A stretch of DNA of 57,275 nt from Flavobacteriia bacterium (GTDB lineage: Bacteria; Bacteroidota; Bacteroidia; Flavobacteriales_D; Crocinitomicaceae): contig RFQZ01000015.1 in the NCBI GenBank assembly GCA_009924735.1, forward strand, positions 1 through 57,275. Direction: 5' to 3'. Below the pieces are notes generated by a model. It did not search any database and was not told the origin of the DNA. It saw only the letters and a program-made list of their open reading frames with translations. Shown one piece after another: positions 34,265 to 42,680 of this stretch. Position 1 is the stretch's first letter, and each line of letters begins with the position of its first letter. The translations under genes and the position numbers were made by a program.

Positions 34265-35368
34265 CTATCCCTTGTTAATAATTGTCCTTGTAGGATATGG
34301 AATGATGATTCCATGTTCACGAAACAATTTGTCTATTTCAAAACGTATGTCCGATTTATAATTCCCGATGTCCCAGCTATGTTCTGCCCAAAACACCAAT
34401 TCCAGCTCAATGCCATGGTCTGCAAATTTGGAAAGCCTAACAAAAACGGGCTCGTTTTTTTTCACTTTGGGATGTTGTTTTGCGGCCAAGATCAATAGGT
34501 TGGAAACGATTTCTGTATCAAATCCAAAATCTACCACCACGGGAATGGTAAACATGGAAAGCGGGGAGCTATGGCTCCAGTTTTCAACTTGTTGTTGGGT
34601 AAGACGGGAATTCGGAATGATCAACACGTTCCCTTCCCTCGTTTCAATTTGGGTAGTTCGAAAGCTGATTTTCAAAATTTTGGCTACGGTTGTTGAGGCA
34701 TCTTTCACCAAATTTCCCCCATTGATTTCGACGATGTCTCCAACCTTTAAATTTCCTTCCACCAACAGTACCACGCCTGCAATCATGTCCTTAAAAACAT
34801 CTTGCAACCCGAGCCCTAAGCCCACCAATAAACCTACGGAACCCGTTAAAATTAAGGTGACGTTGATGTTTAGTATGTTTAATGCCAATACAATGGACAA
34901 AAGGTTGACTACGTATTTGGCAAGTTGAACATAGACAAATTCTACCCCTGGATCGTAATTGGCTTTATGTGCATTTCGTTTTCCGAGGTATAACTTGTAT
35001 AAATTAATGACCATCCGAGCGACGATGAAGATGGCGATGACAAGGATCAGGTTGTACAGCGAAATGTGAACATTCCCAAAGCTGATGAGGTTGTATTTAA
35101 TGAATTCTTCAAAGGTTACATTGGCATTGTTAAATCGAAAACTTAGTACCGCAACATACAACGCAATCAGGTAAACACTTTGGGTAAACAATTTCAAATA
35201 GGTTTCTTTTCTTCCTTCGATTTGAATGTTGTTGTTCTTGAGGGTTTGTTTTAAGAAACGAGACAACAATTTTCGGATGATGACAGCGGACACAAAAATG
35301 ACCACCAAAAAGACCAGGTTCCAAAGGCAAATGTTAAAGGGCCCAATTTTTAAAAATGTTTCACTCAT
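34265..35368 (-). CDS. Mechanosensitive ion channel, MscS family
   Basis: 367 residues. Four or five membrane helices occupy residues ~1-190. The pore-lining helix is TGSVGLLVGLGLGLQDVFKD, with the alternating Gly and small residues of MscS TM3, followed by DMIAGVVLLVEGNLKVGDIVEI. The beta domain has ETREGNVLIIPNSRLTQQQV, and the alpha/beta vestibule follows. It opens under membrane tension and releases solutes after osmotic downshock. It overlaps the dnaG stop by one base and is the last gene of the polyprenyl synthase-MORN-dnaG transcript. Confidence 0.93.
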   Translation of the reverse strand: MSETFLKIGPFNICLWNLVFLVVIFVSAVIIRKLLSRFLKQTLKNNNIQIEGRKETYLKLFTQSVYLIALYVAVLSFRFNNANVTFEEFIKYNLISFGNVHISLYNLILVIAIFIVARMVINLYKLYLGKRNAHKANYDPGVEFVYVQLAKYVVNLLSIVLALNILNINVTLILTGSVGLLVGLGLGLQDVFKDMIAGVVLLVEGNLKVGDIVEINGGNLVKDASTTVAKILKISFRTTQIETREGNVLIIPNSRLTQQQVENWSHSSPLSMFTIPVVVDFGFDTEIVSNLLILAAKQHPKVKKNEPVFVRLSKFADHGIELELVFWAEHSWDIGNYKSDIRFEIDKLFREHGIIIPYPTRTIINKG

Positions 35369-37323
35369 TATTTTAATATTATTCTTCCTAATTTATCTGA
35401 AAAAGCAATTTTCACTCGCTCGTATGCCATTTGTTCTGAGAGCAGTTCCAATAAAATTGCTTCCTCGATGGATTCATCTTGAATTCTATTTCGCAACCCC
35501 TCAATGTGGTCACAGATTTTATGGTATTTAAAATTATAAATTGCGTACAAAACCGTAGGATAAATGTCGTGCTCTTCGTGTTTGGTTGTAATTCTATACT
35601 TGGATTCCCAATTTGGACTCAACTCATTTCCAAGTGTTTCTAAATCCGTTACAAACTGAATGATTTCCATGTCTTGTGAACGGTTGAAATAATTGGCCGT
35701 ATAGAGAATTCCTTCTGCGATGCCATCTAACATTTCCCCGTAGATTTTTGCGCAAACGGGATGAACAAAGGAAAGGTCGTCAGAAGCGAGTTCTTGAATG
35801 ACAAAATCTGTAACCCTGAGTGTCATGGGTTCACTCACGTTTTCTTTGACAAAGACCATTTCACGGCTTCCGTATTGCAACATCAAGCGCATGAGTTCCT
35901 TCTCGATCAATTCGCTTTGCAGCACGGCTGCTTTGGGCGCATCGCTTTGCGGAATAGGCTTGGGAGCGGTCTTAACATCAGCTATCCAAGGTTCTTTCAA
36001 CGCTTCGGCAAGTTTGCCTTTGCGGTGGCGACTGACTTCCTCATTGATTAAACTTTCTTCAATGGCGTATTTCGACGCAATTTCTTGGGCATAGACTGTC
36101 CTGGTTATCGCATCCGGGATCAGGGAAATGGACAATACGATGTCTTTAATCAACTGCGCTTTTTGCAAGGGGTCTGCATGGGCATCTTTGAGTAAAATTC
36201 CTGCTTTAAAGGAAATGAAATCTTGCTTATTCGCTTTCAAAAAGGCAATTAAATCCGTTGAACTGGTTTTCTTTGAAAAGGAATCTGGATCTTCTCCTTC
36301 CGGAAAGAGTACCACTTTCACATTCAATCCTTCCTCTAAAATCAAGTCAATCCCCCTAAACGAAGCTTTTATACCTGCTGCATCCCCATCGAATAGGATC
36401 GTAATGTTCTTTGTAAACCTTGAAATCAAGCGTATTTGCTCCCGAGTAAGCGACGTTCCTGAGGAAGACACTACATTTTCAATGCCTGCTTGGTGCATGC
36501 TGATTACATCGGTATACCCTTCGCAAAGCAAACACTCGTCGTACTTTATGGCGCTGTTTTTCGCAAAGAACATTCCGTAGAGCACTTCACTTTTATTGTA
36601 AACCGGACTTTCCGGCGAATTGAAATATTTCGCTACTTTTTTATCCGTGAACAAGGTCCTTCCACCAAAGCCCAAGACCCTTCCCGAAAGACTTTGAATG
36701 GGAAACATCACCCGTCCCCTAAAAAAATCAAAGCGACGGCCTTCTTTTTCCTTGCACAATCCTACTTTTTCTAGGTATTCGAATTTGAATCCTTTGGCCA
36801 ACGCACTGTCTGTGAAATCTGTACCTGAATTGGCACAATACCCCAACTGAAATTTTTGAATGATGTCCCTTCGAAAGCCCCTCTCTTCAAAGTAAGACAA
36901 TCCGATGGAGGTTCCCTCCTGGGTTTGCGTGAGGTTCTCGTGAAAGTGGTTTTTTGCAAATTCGTTGATGATAAACAAGCTGTCCTTTTCCGTGGCAATG
37001 GCAAGTTCCTCAGCGGTAACTTCTTGGCTTTGAGGGACCTCAATGTTGTATTTATCAGCCAACCATTTCAAAGCTTCTGGATAGGAAAAATGTTCTTTTT
37101 CCATTAAAAACGAAACTACGTTCCCTCCTTTTCCTGTGGAAAAACACTTGAAAATTTGCTTTCCGGGAGAAACAATGAAGGAAGGCGTTCTTTCATCGGT
37201 AAAAGGACTCAGTCCTTTCAAGTTGGTACCTGCACGTTTTAGCTGTACAAATTCTCCGATAACTTCTTCAATGCGCGCAGTCTGTAAGATTTGGTCAATT
37301 ACATGTCCGGGGATTCTACTCAT
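35368..37323 (-). CDS. dnaG: DNA primase DnaG with degenerate zinc ribbon
   Basis: 651 residues from the ATG at 37323; the frame continues to 37434 within the MORN gene, but SRIPGHVIDQILQTARIEEV is the family start. DnaG makes RNA primers for replication and works with DnaB. The Toprim core is intact (LLCEGYTDVISMHQAG with the catalytic Glu; ILFDGDAAGIKAS with the Asp pair), as is the RNA polymerase-like FRGRVMFPIQSLSGRVLGFG. In the N-terminal zinc domain the usual CPFHxExxPSF and CFGCG are replaced by SPFTDERTPSF and CFSTG, so three of four zinc ligands are missing. The C-terminal helical domain should bind DnaB. It overlaps the MORN gene by 8 bases. Confidence 0.97.
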   Translation of the reverse strand: MSRIPGHVIDQILQTARIEEVIGEFVQLKRAGTNLKGLSPFTDERTPSFIVSPGKQIFKCFSTGKGGNVVSFLMEKEHFSYPEALKWLADKYNIEVPQSQEVTAEELAIATEKDSLFIINEFAKNHFHENLTQTQEGTSIGLSYFEERGFRRDIIQKFQLGYCANSGTDFTDSALAKGFKFEYLEKVGLCKEKEGRRFDFFRGRVMFPIQSLSGRVLGFGGRTLFTDKKVAKYFNSPESPVYNKSEVLYGMFFAKNSAIKYDECLLCEGYTDVISMHQAGIENVVSSSGTSLTREQIRLISRFTKNITILFDGDAAGIKASFRGIDLILEEGLNVKVVLFPEGEDPDSFSKKTSSTDLIAFLKANKQDFISFKAGILLKDAHADPLQKAQLIKDIVLSISLIPDAITRTVYAQEIASKYAIEESLINEEVSRHRKGKLAEALKEPWIADVKTAPKPIPQSDAPKAAVLQSELIEKELMRLMLQYGSREMVFVKENVSEPMTLRVTDFVIQELASDDLSFVHPVCAKIYGEMLDGIAEGILYTANYFNRSQDMEIIQFVTDLETLGNELSPNWESKYRITTKHEEHDIYPTVLYAIYNFKYHKICDHIEGLRNRIQDESIEEAILLELLSEQMAYERVKIAFSDKLGRIILK

Positions 37324-37717
37324 TGGGGTAGGCATAATTTTTTTCAGTGACCAACTTCCCATCCGCATCATAGGTTGTCCAGGTTCCCACCATTTCATCG
37401 TGAAGGTATTCCCCACGGTAATGCACCCTCCCATTGGGATATTTCACAATGGTAAAACCTTCTTTCAATCCATTCTCAAACATAGTTATCGACAATTCAT
37501 TCCCAGATTCAGCATAAAAAACCCATTTGCCATTGCGTTGACTTTTGGCATCCAAAGCACCTTTGAATTTCAATTGTTTTTTACCTGGGTACCATTCGTA
37601 ATAGACACCATTCTTTTGTTCTATTAACTTCTCTGGTTGATTTGAAACTGGCTTTTTCTTCTCTGAGCCACAGGCAAAGATTCCGAAAACGAGTAAAAAA
37701 AAGAATACTTTTTTCAT
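37316..37717 (-). CDS. MORN/YwqK-like lipoprotein
   Basis: 133 residues. The N-terminus MKKVFFFLLVFGIFACGSE has a hydrophobic stretch ending in a lipobox-like IFAC, so Cys16 is likely acylated. Residues ~35-130 hold MORN-type beta-hairpins (NGVYYEWYPGKKQLKFKG, RNGKWVFYAESGNELSI, KEGFTIVKYPNGRVHYRGEY, VGTWTTYDADGKLVTEKNY) as in proteins loosely named YwqK antitoxins. No toxin gene is near, so I infer a structural or peptidoglycan-side role rather than antitoxin activity. It lies 3 bases after the polyprenyl synthase stop and overlaps dnaG by 8 bases. Confidence 0.85.
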   Translation of the reverse strand: MKKVFFFLLVFGIFACGSEKKKPVSNQPEKLIEQKNGVYYEWYPGKKQLKFKGALDAKSQRNGKWVFYAESGNELSITMFENGLKEGFTIVKYPNGRVHYRGEYLHDEMVGTWTTYDADGKLVTEKNYAYPNE

Positions 37718-37720
37718 AAA

Positions 37721-38689
37721 TTATTTGGTTCTGTTCATGGTATAATCTACCAATGCGATGAGGGATGCTTTTGCATCGTTGTCGGGTAAATCCGCTAGCA
37801 ATCCTTTGGCTTCTTCCCCAATTTTTCGCATCATGGCATCCGCATATTGAATCCCTCCGTTCCTCAACACGATGTCGATGGCTTTTCGAACGGATTCTTC
37901 CTTGTTGTTTTGGTTTTTCACAATGAATTTTAGGGCCTTCACTTCTTCGGCAGGCGCATGGTTCAATGTATAAATCATCGGAAGGGTTAGCTTTTGTTCC
38001 CTGATGTCGTTTCCTGTAGGTTTCCCAATGTTTTCAGAATCACCAAAATCGAAAATATCGTCCTTGATTTGAAATGCCAAACCTACCTTCTCCCCAAAGC
38101 TGCGCATGGTCTCGCGGTGTTCTAAGGCTCCTGCAGCCAAACATCCGGCTTCACAACTTGTAGAGAGTAAAGATGCTGTTTTCTTGCGTATGACTTCAAA
38201 GTAAATCTCTTCTGTGATGTCCAACAACCTCGACTTTTCCATCTGAAGCAGTTCCCCCTCAGACATTTCGCGGACGGAGCGTGCGACAAGTTCTAGGATG
38301 TCTGTGTTTTGTTTTTCAATCGAAAGAAGTAAAATTTTTGAAAGCATGTAATCTCCTACGAGTACTGCAATTTTATTTTTCCATAATGCATTTACAGAAA
38401 AATAGCCCCTACGTTCGTTGGCATCATCTACGACATCGTCGTGAACCAGGGTGGCCGTATGCAACAATTCCACCAAGGCAGCGGCATCAAACGCTTTTTG
38501 GTTGATGTCTGAGAAAATCTTGCAAGACAAAAACACAAACAGTGGTCGGATTTGCTTTCCCTTTCGTTTGACCATGTAATGCGTGACCTTGTCCAATAAA
38601 GGCACCTTGGACTTCATGGTTTCGGTGAAAAAACCTTCAAACTCCTTAAGTTCATTCGCAACAGGTCTAATTATTTCCTCGACAACCAT
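37721..38689 (-). CDS. ispB: Polyprenyl diphosphate synthase
   Basis: 322 residues. It extends prenyl chains by adding isopentenyl diphosphate, producing the side chain of respiratory quinones (menaquinone in this phylum). The first Asp-rich motif is DDVVD at residues 84-88 (TLVHDDVVDDANERRG) and the second is DDIFD at 210-214 (LAFQIKDDIFDFGDSENIGK), with GKQIRPL before the first. Chain length cannot be deduced from sequence alone; octaprenyl or heptaprenyl is likely, hence the symbol is a best guess. It leads an operon with the MORN lipoprotein, dnaG and mscS. A -7 box lies 7 bases before its ATG. Confidence 0.93.
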   Translation of the reverse strand: MVVEEIIRPVANELKEFEGFFTETMKSKVPLLDKVTHYMVKRKGKQIRPLFVFLSCKIFSDINQKAFDAAALVELLHTATLVHDDVVDDANERRGYFSVNALWKNKIAVLVGDYMLSKILLLSIEKQNTDILELVARSVREMSEGELLQMEKSRLLDITEEIYFEVIRKKTASLLSTSCEAGCLAAGALEHRETMRSFGEKVGLAFQIKDDIFDFGDSENIGKPTGNDIREQKLTLPMIYTLNHAPAEEVKALKFIVKNQNNKEESVRKAIDIVLRNGGIQYADAMMRKIGEEAKGLLADLPDNDAKASLIALVDYTMNRTK

Positions 38690-38696
38690 GGTAGTA

Positions 38697-38704
38697 CAAA
38701 ATTA
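38697..38704 (-). promoter_or_regulatory. -7 box TAATTTTG for the ispB-dnaG operon
   Basis: Exact TAnnTTTG match ending 7 bases before the ATG at 38689, so the leader is only a few bases. Confidence 0.6.
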
Positions 38705-38714
38705 ATAAAAGGGC

Positions 38715-39638
38715 TTATCCTCGTCGTGCTTGCATCAATTTTTGTCGCTTGATCAAATATTGAATTATAATTTGGTGGTAATCGTCTTCAATGGCAACGG
38801 AGGTAAAATCTACCCCAATGTTACCGCAACGCATTTTTATTTCATTCATATGTGCTTCGACATTTTGAATGTAATTGTTTCGATAGTCGTTGGGTAAAAT
38901 CCGAATGGATTCTCCACTTTCCATATCAATCAATTGATAGGGACGGTTGTCCAATCCAAAGGACTGTTCATATTTTCTACTAAAGACATGAAAAACAATC
39001 ACCTCGTGTTTTGCGTGCTTTAGGTGATTGAGCGCGGTGTAAAATGCATCTGCATCTTCTTTGGCGGACCAAAAATCTGTAAAAACGACTACCATGCTCC
39101 TTCGGGGAATGATTTCCGCTACTTCGTGCATGATTGCCGACAAGTGGGTGTCGGTCTGTTCCCCTGGCGTAAATGCTTTTAGGTACTTTTCAATTTCAGC
39201 ATAGACGAAACGTTGGTGGGCAGGCGATGCTTTGGAGGCTGTGTGCAGTAAAATGTCCTTGTCGAACAATGTCACCCCAAAGGCATCCCTTTGTCTCCGC
39301 AACAACTCAATGACACTCGCTGCTGCATAAATGGCATGTCTAATTTTGGTTTCTGGAGAATCGATGGGAAAATACATGGATTTCGAGCAATCAATTAGGA
39401 TTTGGCACCGAAGGTTGGTTTCTTCTTCATACTTTTTTGTATAAAACCGGTCGGTTCTCCCATACAGCTTCCAATCTATGTTCTTGGTTGACTCTCCTTG
39501 GTTGTAAATGCGATGCTCTGCAAACTCTACCGAAAAACCATGGAATGGGCTTTTATGCATACCCGTCACAAATCCCTCAACCACTTGGTTGGCGAGTATT
39601 TCAAGGTTTCCAAAATTTATAAATTGAGTTCTGTCCAA
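38715..39638 (-). CDS. DUF58 protein (vWA-like)
   Basis: 307 residues with a TTG start at 39638; no ATG precedes the conserved block INFGNLEILANQVVEGFVTG before the in-frame stop at 39669-39671. DUF58 marks are RIYNQGESTKNIDWKLYGRT and the metal-site-like DCSKSM in QILIDCSKSMYFPIDSPE, then VVFTDFWSAKEDADAFY and the C-terminal GVDFTSVAIEDDY. DUF58 proteins usually sit between a MoxR ATPase and BatA/BatB vWA proteins; no such partners are adjacent here, so this one belongs to the stand-alone branch. Function is unknown. The TTG start may lower translation. Confidence 0.87.
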   Translation of the reverse strand: MDRTQFINFGNLEILANQVVEGFVTGMHKSPFHGFSVEFAEHRIYNQGESTKNIDWKLYGRTDRFYTKKYEEETNLRCQILIDCSKSMYFPIDSPETKIRHAIYAAASVIELLRRQRDAFGVTLFDKDILLHTASKASPAHQRFVYAEIEKYLKAFTPGEQTDTHLSAIMHEVAEIIPRRSMVVVFTDFWSAKEDADAFYTALNHLKHAKHEVIVFHVFSRKYEQSFGLDNRPYQLIDMESGESIRILPNDYRNNYIQNVEAHMNEIKMRCGNIGVDFTSVAIEDDYHQIIIQYLIKRQKLMQARRG

Positions 39639-39659
39639 AATGATTCCTAACTTAGCTTG

Positions 39660-39667
39660 CGAATTTA
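39660..39667 (-). promoter_or_regulatory. -7-like box TAAATTCG for the DUF58 gene
   Basis: TTCG variant of the consensus, ending 21 bases before the TTG start. Confidence 0.35.
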
Positions 39668-39747
39668 ATCAATTCTAGGAAGGATTGTCGAAACGCAACT
39701 AAAAACTGACCTGAAACGTCGTACCAAAAAATGTTAAAATATTGATT

Positions 39748-42237
39748 ATGAAAAAATTATTTACCCTGGCTGTCATTGTTCTTTTAAGTATTCAGACGTA
39801 TTCACAAGTAGGATATGGTCTTAACGGCTTAAATTTAATTCCCAACACAGCGCTTTCAAGTTGTGACACGGTCGTCACGGTTTCATTTTGGGCACAATCC
39901 GCTGCCAACAATGCAGGACAAAACTATGATTTACCTTACGTAATCAGTGGGACCAATTTCGTTCCATCGCAATTTTCTTTTCAAATACTTTGGGGAGATG
40001 GAACTTCAAACAGTTACAATGGAGGTATATCCACTCAAGGCACAGTGATTCCTTTGAATCCTTCCCCAACCCATACCTACCCTTCTCCTGGAACCTACAG
40101 CATTGTAACGTACATCCTGAATATGGCGAATCAGACGGCGGTAGTTGACACGGTTAGCTATACTGTTGGGAGCTGCTCACTGCCAGTTTATTCAATGTTT
40201 CAAGTGGATTGTGACAACAATGGCACCATCGACTCTACCCTTAACAATGTTTCCATTCCTTTGATTCTAACAGGTTCAGGGCAAGTGTATACGGGTACTA
40301 CCCAAAATAATTTCTACAATTTCACTGGAATTCAACCTGGATTGTACACGGTTACCATAGACCCAGCTTGGTTAAGCGCAAACAACTATGTAATTGGAAA
40401 CGTTCAAGGCCCTCAATCCATTGGCGCAGGAAATGGTGCTGCAACCATGATTTATACTTTGAACTGTGGAAATGGCGGCGGTGGAAATCCAATCAGCATG
40501 TGTGTAACAGGTACTGTGTTTTGCGACCAAGACAGCAATGGCGTTTACTCAGCGGGCGATATCTATATGGTGAATGCACCCATCCAAGTGAATTACGGAA
40601 ATGGAAATGCAATCGTGTATACAAATGCTTCTGGGAATTACAGCGCTTCTTACATGGGATTGCCAAACACAACAGCCATCGTTTCCTTGAATGCAAACTG
40701 GATGGTTCAACATGGTTATTCAGCTGTTTTCAGTGTAGACACCATTTTAAACACTCCTTGCCAAGGCGGATTGCCTCCGGCAAATGCAAGCTTCCCTATT
40801 CTGTGTGGTCCAAATCCAGGGAGTCCAAATTGTTTTTCTGGTTATGTTTTTTGTGATGCAAACAACAACGGAACCATGCAAGCAGGAGAAAGTCCGTTGG
40901 CCTTTGTTCCGATTGTTTTGACCGGTGCACCTGGTGTTAACAATCTAAATTCAGTTACGGTTTACACTGATTCCACAGGTCACTTTACCTATTGTGGACA
41001 GATTTCCAATACCAATTATGCAGTCGCAACCATCAGCCAACAATACCTAGCGAACAACGGCTACACCACCAATACCCAAACCGTAAACTTGGTTGGCAAT
41101 CAAAATGGTGTCAACTATAACGGAATGTTTGCCATCAACTGTGGTGGCAACGGCGCGGTTTGTACAGACTTATGGACGACCGTAACCCCATGGATTGGTT
41201 ACTACCAAAACACCGTAGCTCACGTACGTTTGAACTGGGGAAATTATGGTCCTTTGGCGCCTGGAACCTACACCCTGACCTTTAACTTCCCTGTAGGGGT
41301 TACGGTAAATACAGCAACCATCAACACCCCTGGATATGTTATCAACGGAAATACAATCACATGGAATTTGAACAGCGCTGCTGCAAGTTTTTCGAACAAC
41401 GACATCATTACTTTTAATGTGCCTGGTGGGATCGTAAATGGTGCTCAGCATTATTTCACGAGCAATATTGCTGCCACAGGAAACTTCCAAGATTGCAATG
41501 CGCAAAACAACAATGGTTCCTTGTTGCAAATCGTTGGAAACAGCTATGATCCAAACGACAAAAACGTTGACCGGGGAATTGCTTACCAATCCGGAATGAT
41601 GGCTTTGGCTACGGACATTGACGTCAACCTTACCGATGCGTTAACCTATACCGTTCGTTTCCAAAACACGGGTACGGCTCCGGCGCAAAACATATTTATT
41701 TTAGATACCATGGATTCAAATTTGGACTTATCAACCTTTGAGGTAATTCAAACTTCTCACCCAATGGTCGTGGTAGATTTAGGCAACGGCATCAAAAGAT
41801 TTGAATTCAACGGAATATGGTTGGCTGATTCAGCAAGCAACGAACCTGCAAGTCATGGGTATTTGATTTACAAAATCTCTGAAAACGTTGGCAATGCCAT
41901 AGGTTCTGAAATTACCAATACGGCACACATTTACTTTGATTGGAACCCAGCCATTGTAACAAATACAACCTACAATGTAAACGTACTTGTTTGGGGGATT
42001 GATGAAAATGAAACCGAAATGGGCCGTGTGTATCCAAACCCAACCCAATCAAACCTAAACATTGACTTAAATGGTGGTTTTGCTTTCTCACTTTATGATT
42101 TACAAGGCAGAACCCTTGACAGCCAAAATGCAACAGACCAAGCGACCATTGACCTCAAAGGGCTTAACAGCGGATCTTACTTACTTGTCCTAACACAAGG
42201 TAGCAAATCTAAAACCTTCAAGATCACGAAACTTTAA
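39748..42237 (+). CDS. Large secreted protein with SdrD-B-like repeats, DUF7619 and T9SS domain
   Basis: 829 residues from the ATG at 39748. Residues 1-19 are a signal peptide (MKKLFTLAVIVLLSIQTYS). Residues ~35-145 look like a PKD-type domain with an FQILWGDGTSNSYNGG motif. Two calcium-binding SdrD B-like units begin CVTGTVFCDQDSNGVYSAGD and CFSGYVFCDANNNGTMQAGE. Residues ~575-745 match the Bacteroidota DUF7619 type (SYDPNDKNVDRG, LTYTVRFQNTGTAPAQNIFI, ITNTAHIYFDWNPAIVTNTT). The final ~75 residues (GRVYPNPTQSNLNIDLNG ... LNSGSYLLVLTQGSK) are a T9SS type A sorting domain. An extracellular adhesive or structural role is inferred; nothing points to an enzyme. It is a single gene with a strong terminator. 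Confidence 0.9.
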   Translation: MKKLFTLAVIVLLSIQTYSQVGYGLNGLNLIPNTALSSCDTVVTVSFWAQSAANNAGQNYDLPYVISGTNFVPSQFSFQILWGDGTSNSYNGGISTQGTVIPLNPSPTHTYPSPGTYSIVTYILNMANQTAVVDTVSYTVGSCSLPVYSMFQVDCDNNGTIDSTLNNVSIPLILTGSGQVYTGTTQNNFYNFTGIQPGLYTVTIDPAWLSANNYVIGNVQGPQSIGAGNGAATMIYTLNCGNGGGGNPISMCVTGTVFCDQDSNGVYSAGDIYMVNAPIQVNYGNGNAIVYTNASGNYSASYMGLPNTTAIVSLNANWMVQHGYSAVFSVDTILNTPCQGGLPPANASFPILCGPNPGSPNCFSGYVFCDANNNGTMQAGESPLAFVPIVLTGAPGVNNLNSVTVYTDSTGHFTYCGQISNTNYAVATISQQYLANNGYTTNTQTVNLVGNQNGVNYNGMFAINCGGNGAVCTDLWTTVTPWIGYYQNTVAHVRLNWGNYGPLAPGTYTLTFNFPVGVTVNTATINTPGYVINGNTITWNLNSAAASFSNNDIITFNVPGGIVNGAQHYFTSNIAATGNFQDCNAQNNNGSLLQIVGNSYDPNDKNVDRGIAYQSGMMALATDIDVNLTDALTYTVRFQNTGTAPAQNIFILDTMDSNLDLSTFEVIQTSHPMVVVDLGNGIKRFEFNGIWLADSASNEPASHGYLIYKISENVGNAIGSEITNTAHIYFDWNPAIVTNTTYNVNVLVWGIDENETEMGRVYPNPTQSNLNIDLNGGFAFSLYDLQGRTLDSQNATDQATIDLKGLNSGSYLLVLTQGSKSKTFKITKL

Positions 42238-42252
42238 GTTGATTCACTTCAC

Positions 42253-42283
42253 AAAAAAAGGCAGTTCACACTGCCTTTTTTTT
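42253..42283. terminator. Bidirectional intrinsic terminator
   Basis: Stem AAAAAAAGGCAG / CTGCCTTTTTTT with a 6-base loop. The A and T tails make it work in both directions, for the T9SS cargo gene and for the converging sui1 gene. Confidence 0.9.
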
Positions 42284-42327
42284 GTCCAAGTTGGAAAGAT
42301 TTCATATCCTGCGAAAAACTTTACCCT

Positions 42328-42675
42328 TCAATTCCCGCCCTTTGTTTTGGTTTGGGAATAGCCCGCAGCGATGAGAAGGTCGAAGATTTTTTGTTTAAAA
42401 TTTCCTTGAATGAGAATTTCACCATCCTTTGCCGTACCTCCCACTCCACATTTGGATTTAAGCAGTTTACCCAATTCTTTGAGGTCTTCATCTGCACCCA
42501 CAAAACCCTCAATCAGCGTGACTTCCTTTCCCGCGCGTTGTTTACGGTCTATGGACACATATAATTTTTGATTACCTGCAGCGAGCGTGTCTTGAATGTC
42601 GTCCGACTCGCTTTCAAATTGGAAATTTGGGTTGGTAGAATACACCACATTCACCCATTTTTTATTTTTAGCCAT
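42328..42675 (-). CDS. SUI1/eIF1-like translation factor (YciH family)
   Basis: 115 residues. The C-terminal half is the eIF1/SUI1 fold: YVSIDRKQRAGKEVTLIEGF, LKELGKLLKSKCGVGGTAKD, GEILIQGNFKQKIFDLLIA. In bacteria the YciH family is thought to affect start-site selection or to bind the small ribosomal subunit under stress; its role is unsettled. Given the very short leaders in this window, a factor of this type is of interest. It starts 5 bases after the TonB receptor stop and so is probably read from that promoter. Confidence 0.93.
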   Translation of the reverse strand: MAKNKKWVNVVYSTNPNFQFESESDDIQDTLAAGNQKLYVSIDRKQRAGKEVTLIEGFVGADEDLKELGKLLKSKCGVGGTAKDGEILIQGNFKQKIFDLLIAAGYSQTKTKGGN

Positions 42676-42680
42676 AGGAA

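Noticed and set aside
37316..37717. YwqK-type antitoxin of a toxin-antitoxin pair
   Set aside because: No toxin gene is adjacent; the gene encodes a lipoprotein with MORN hairpins inside a housekeeping operon.
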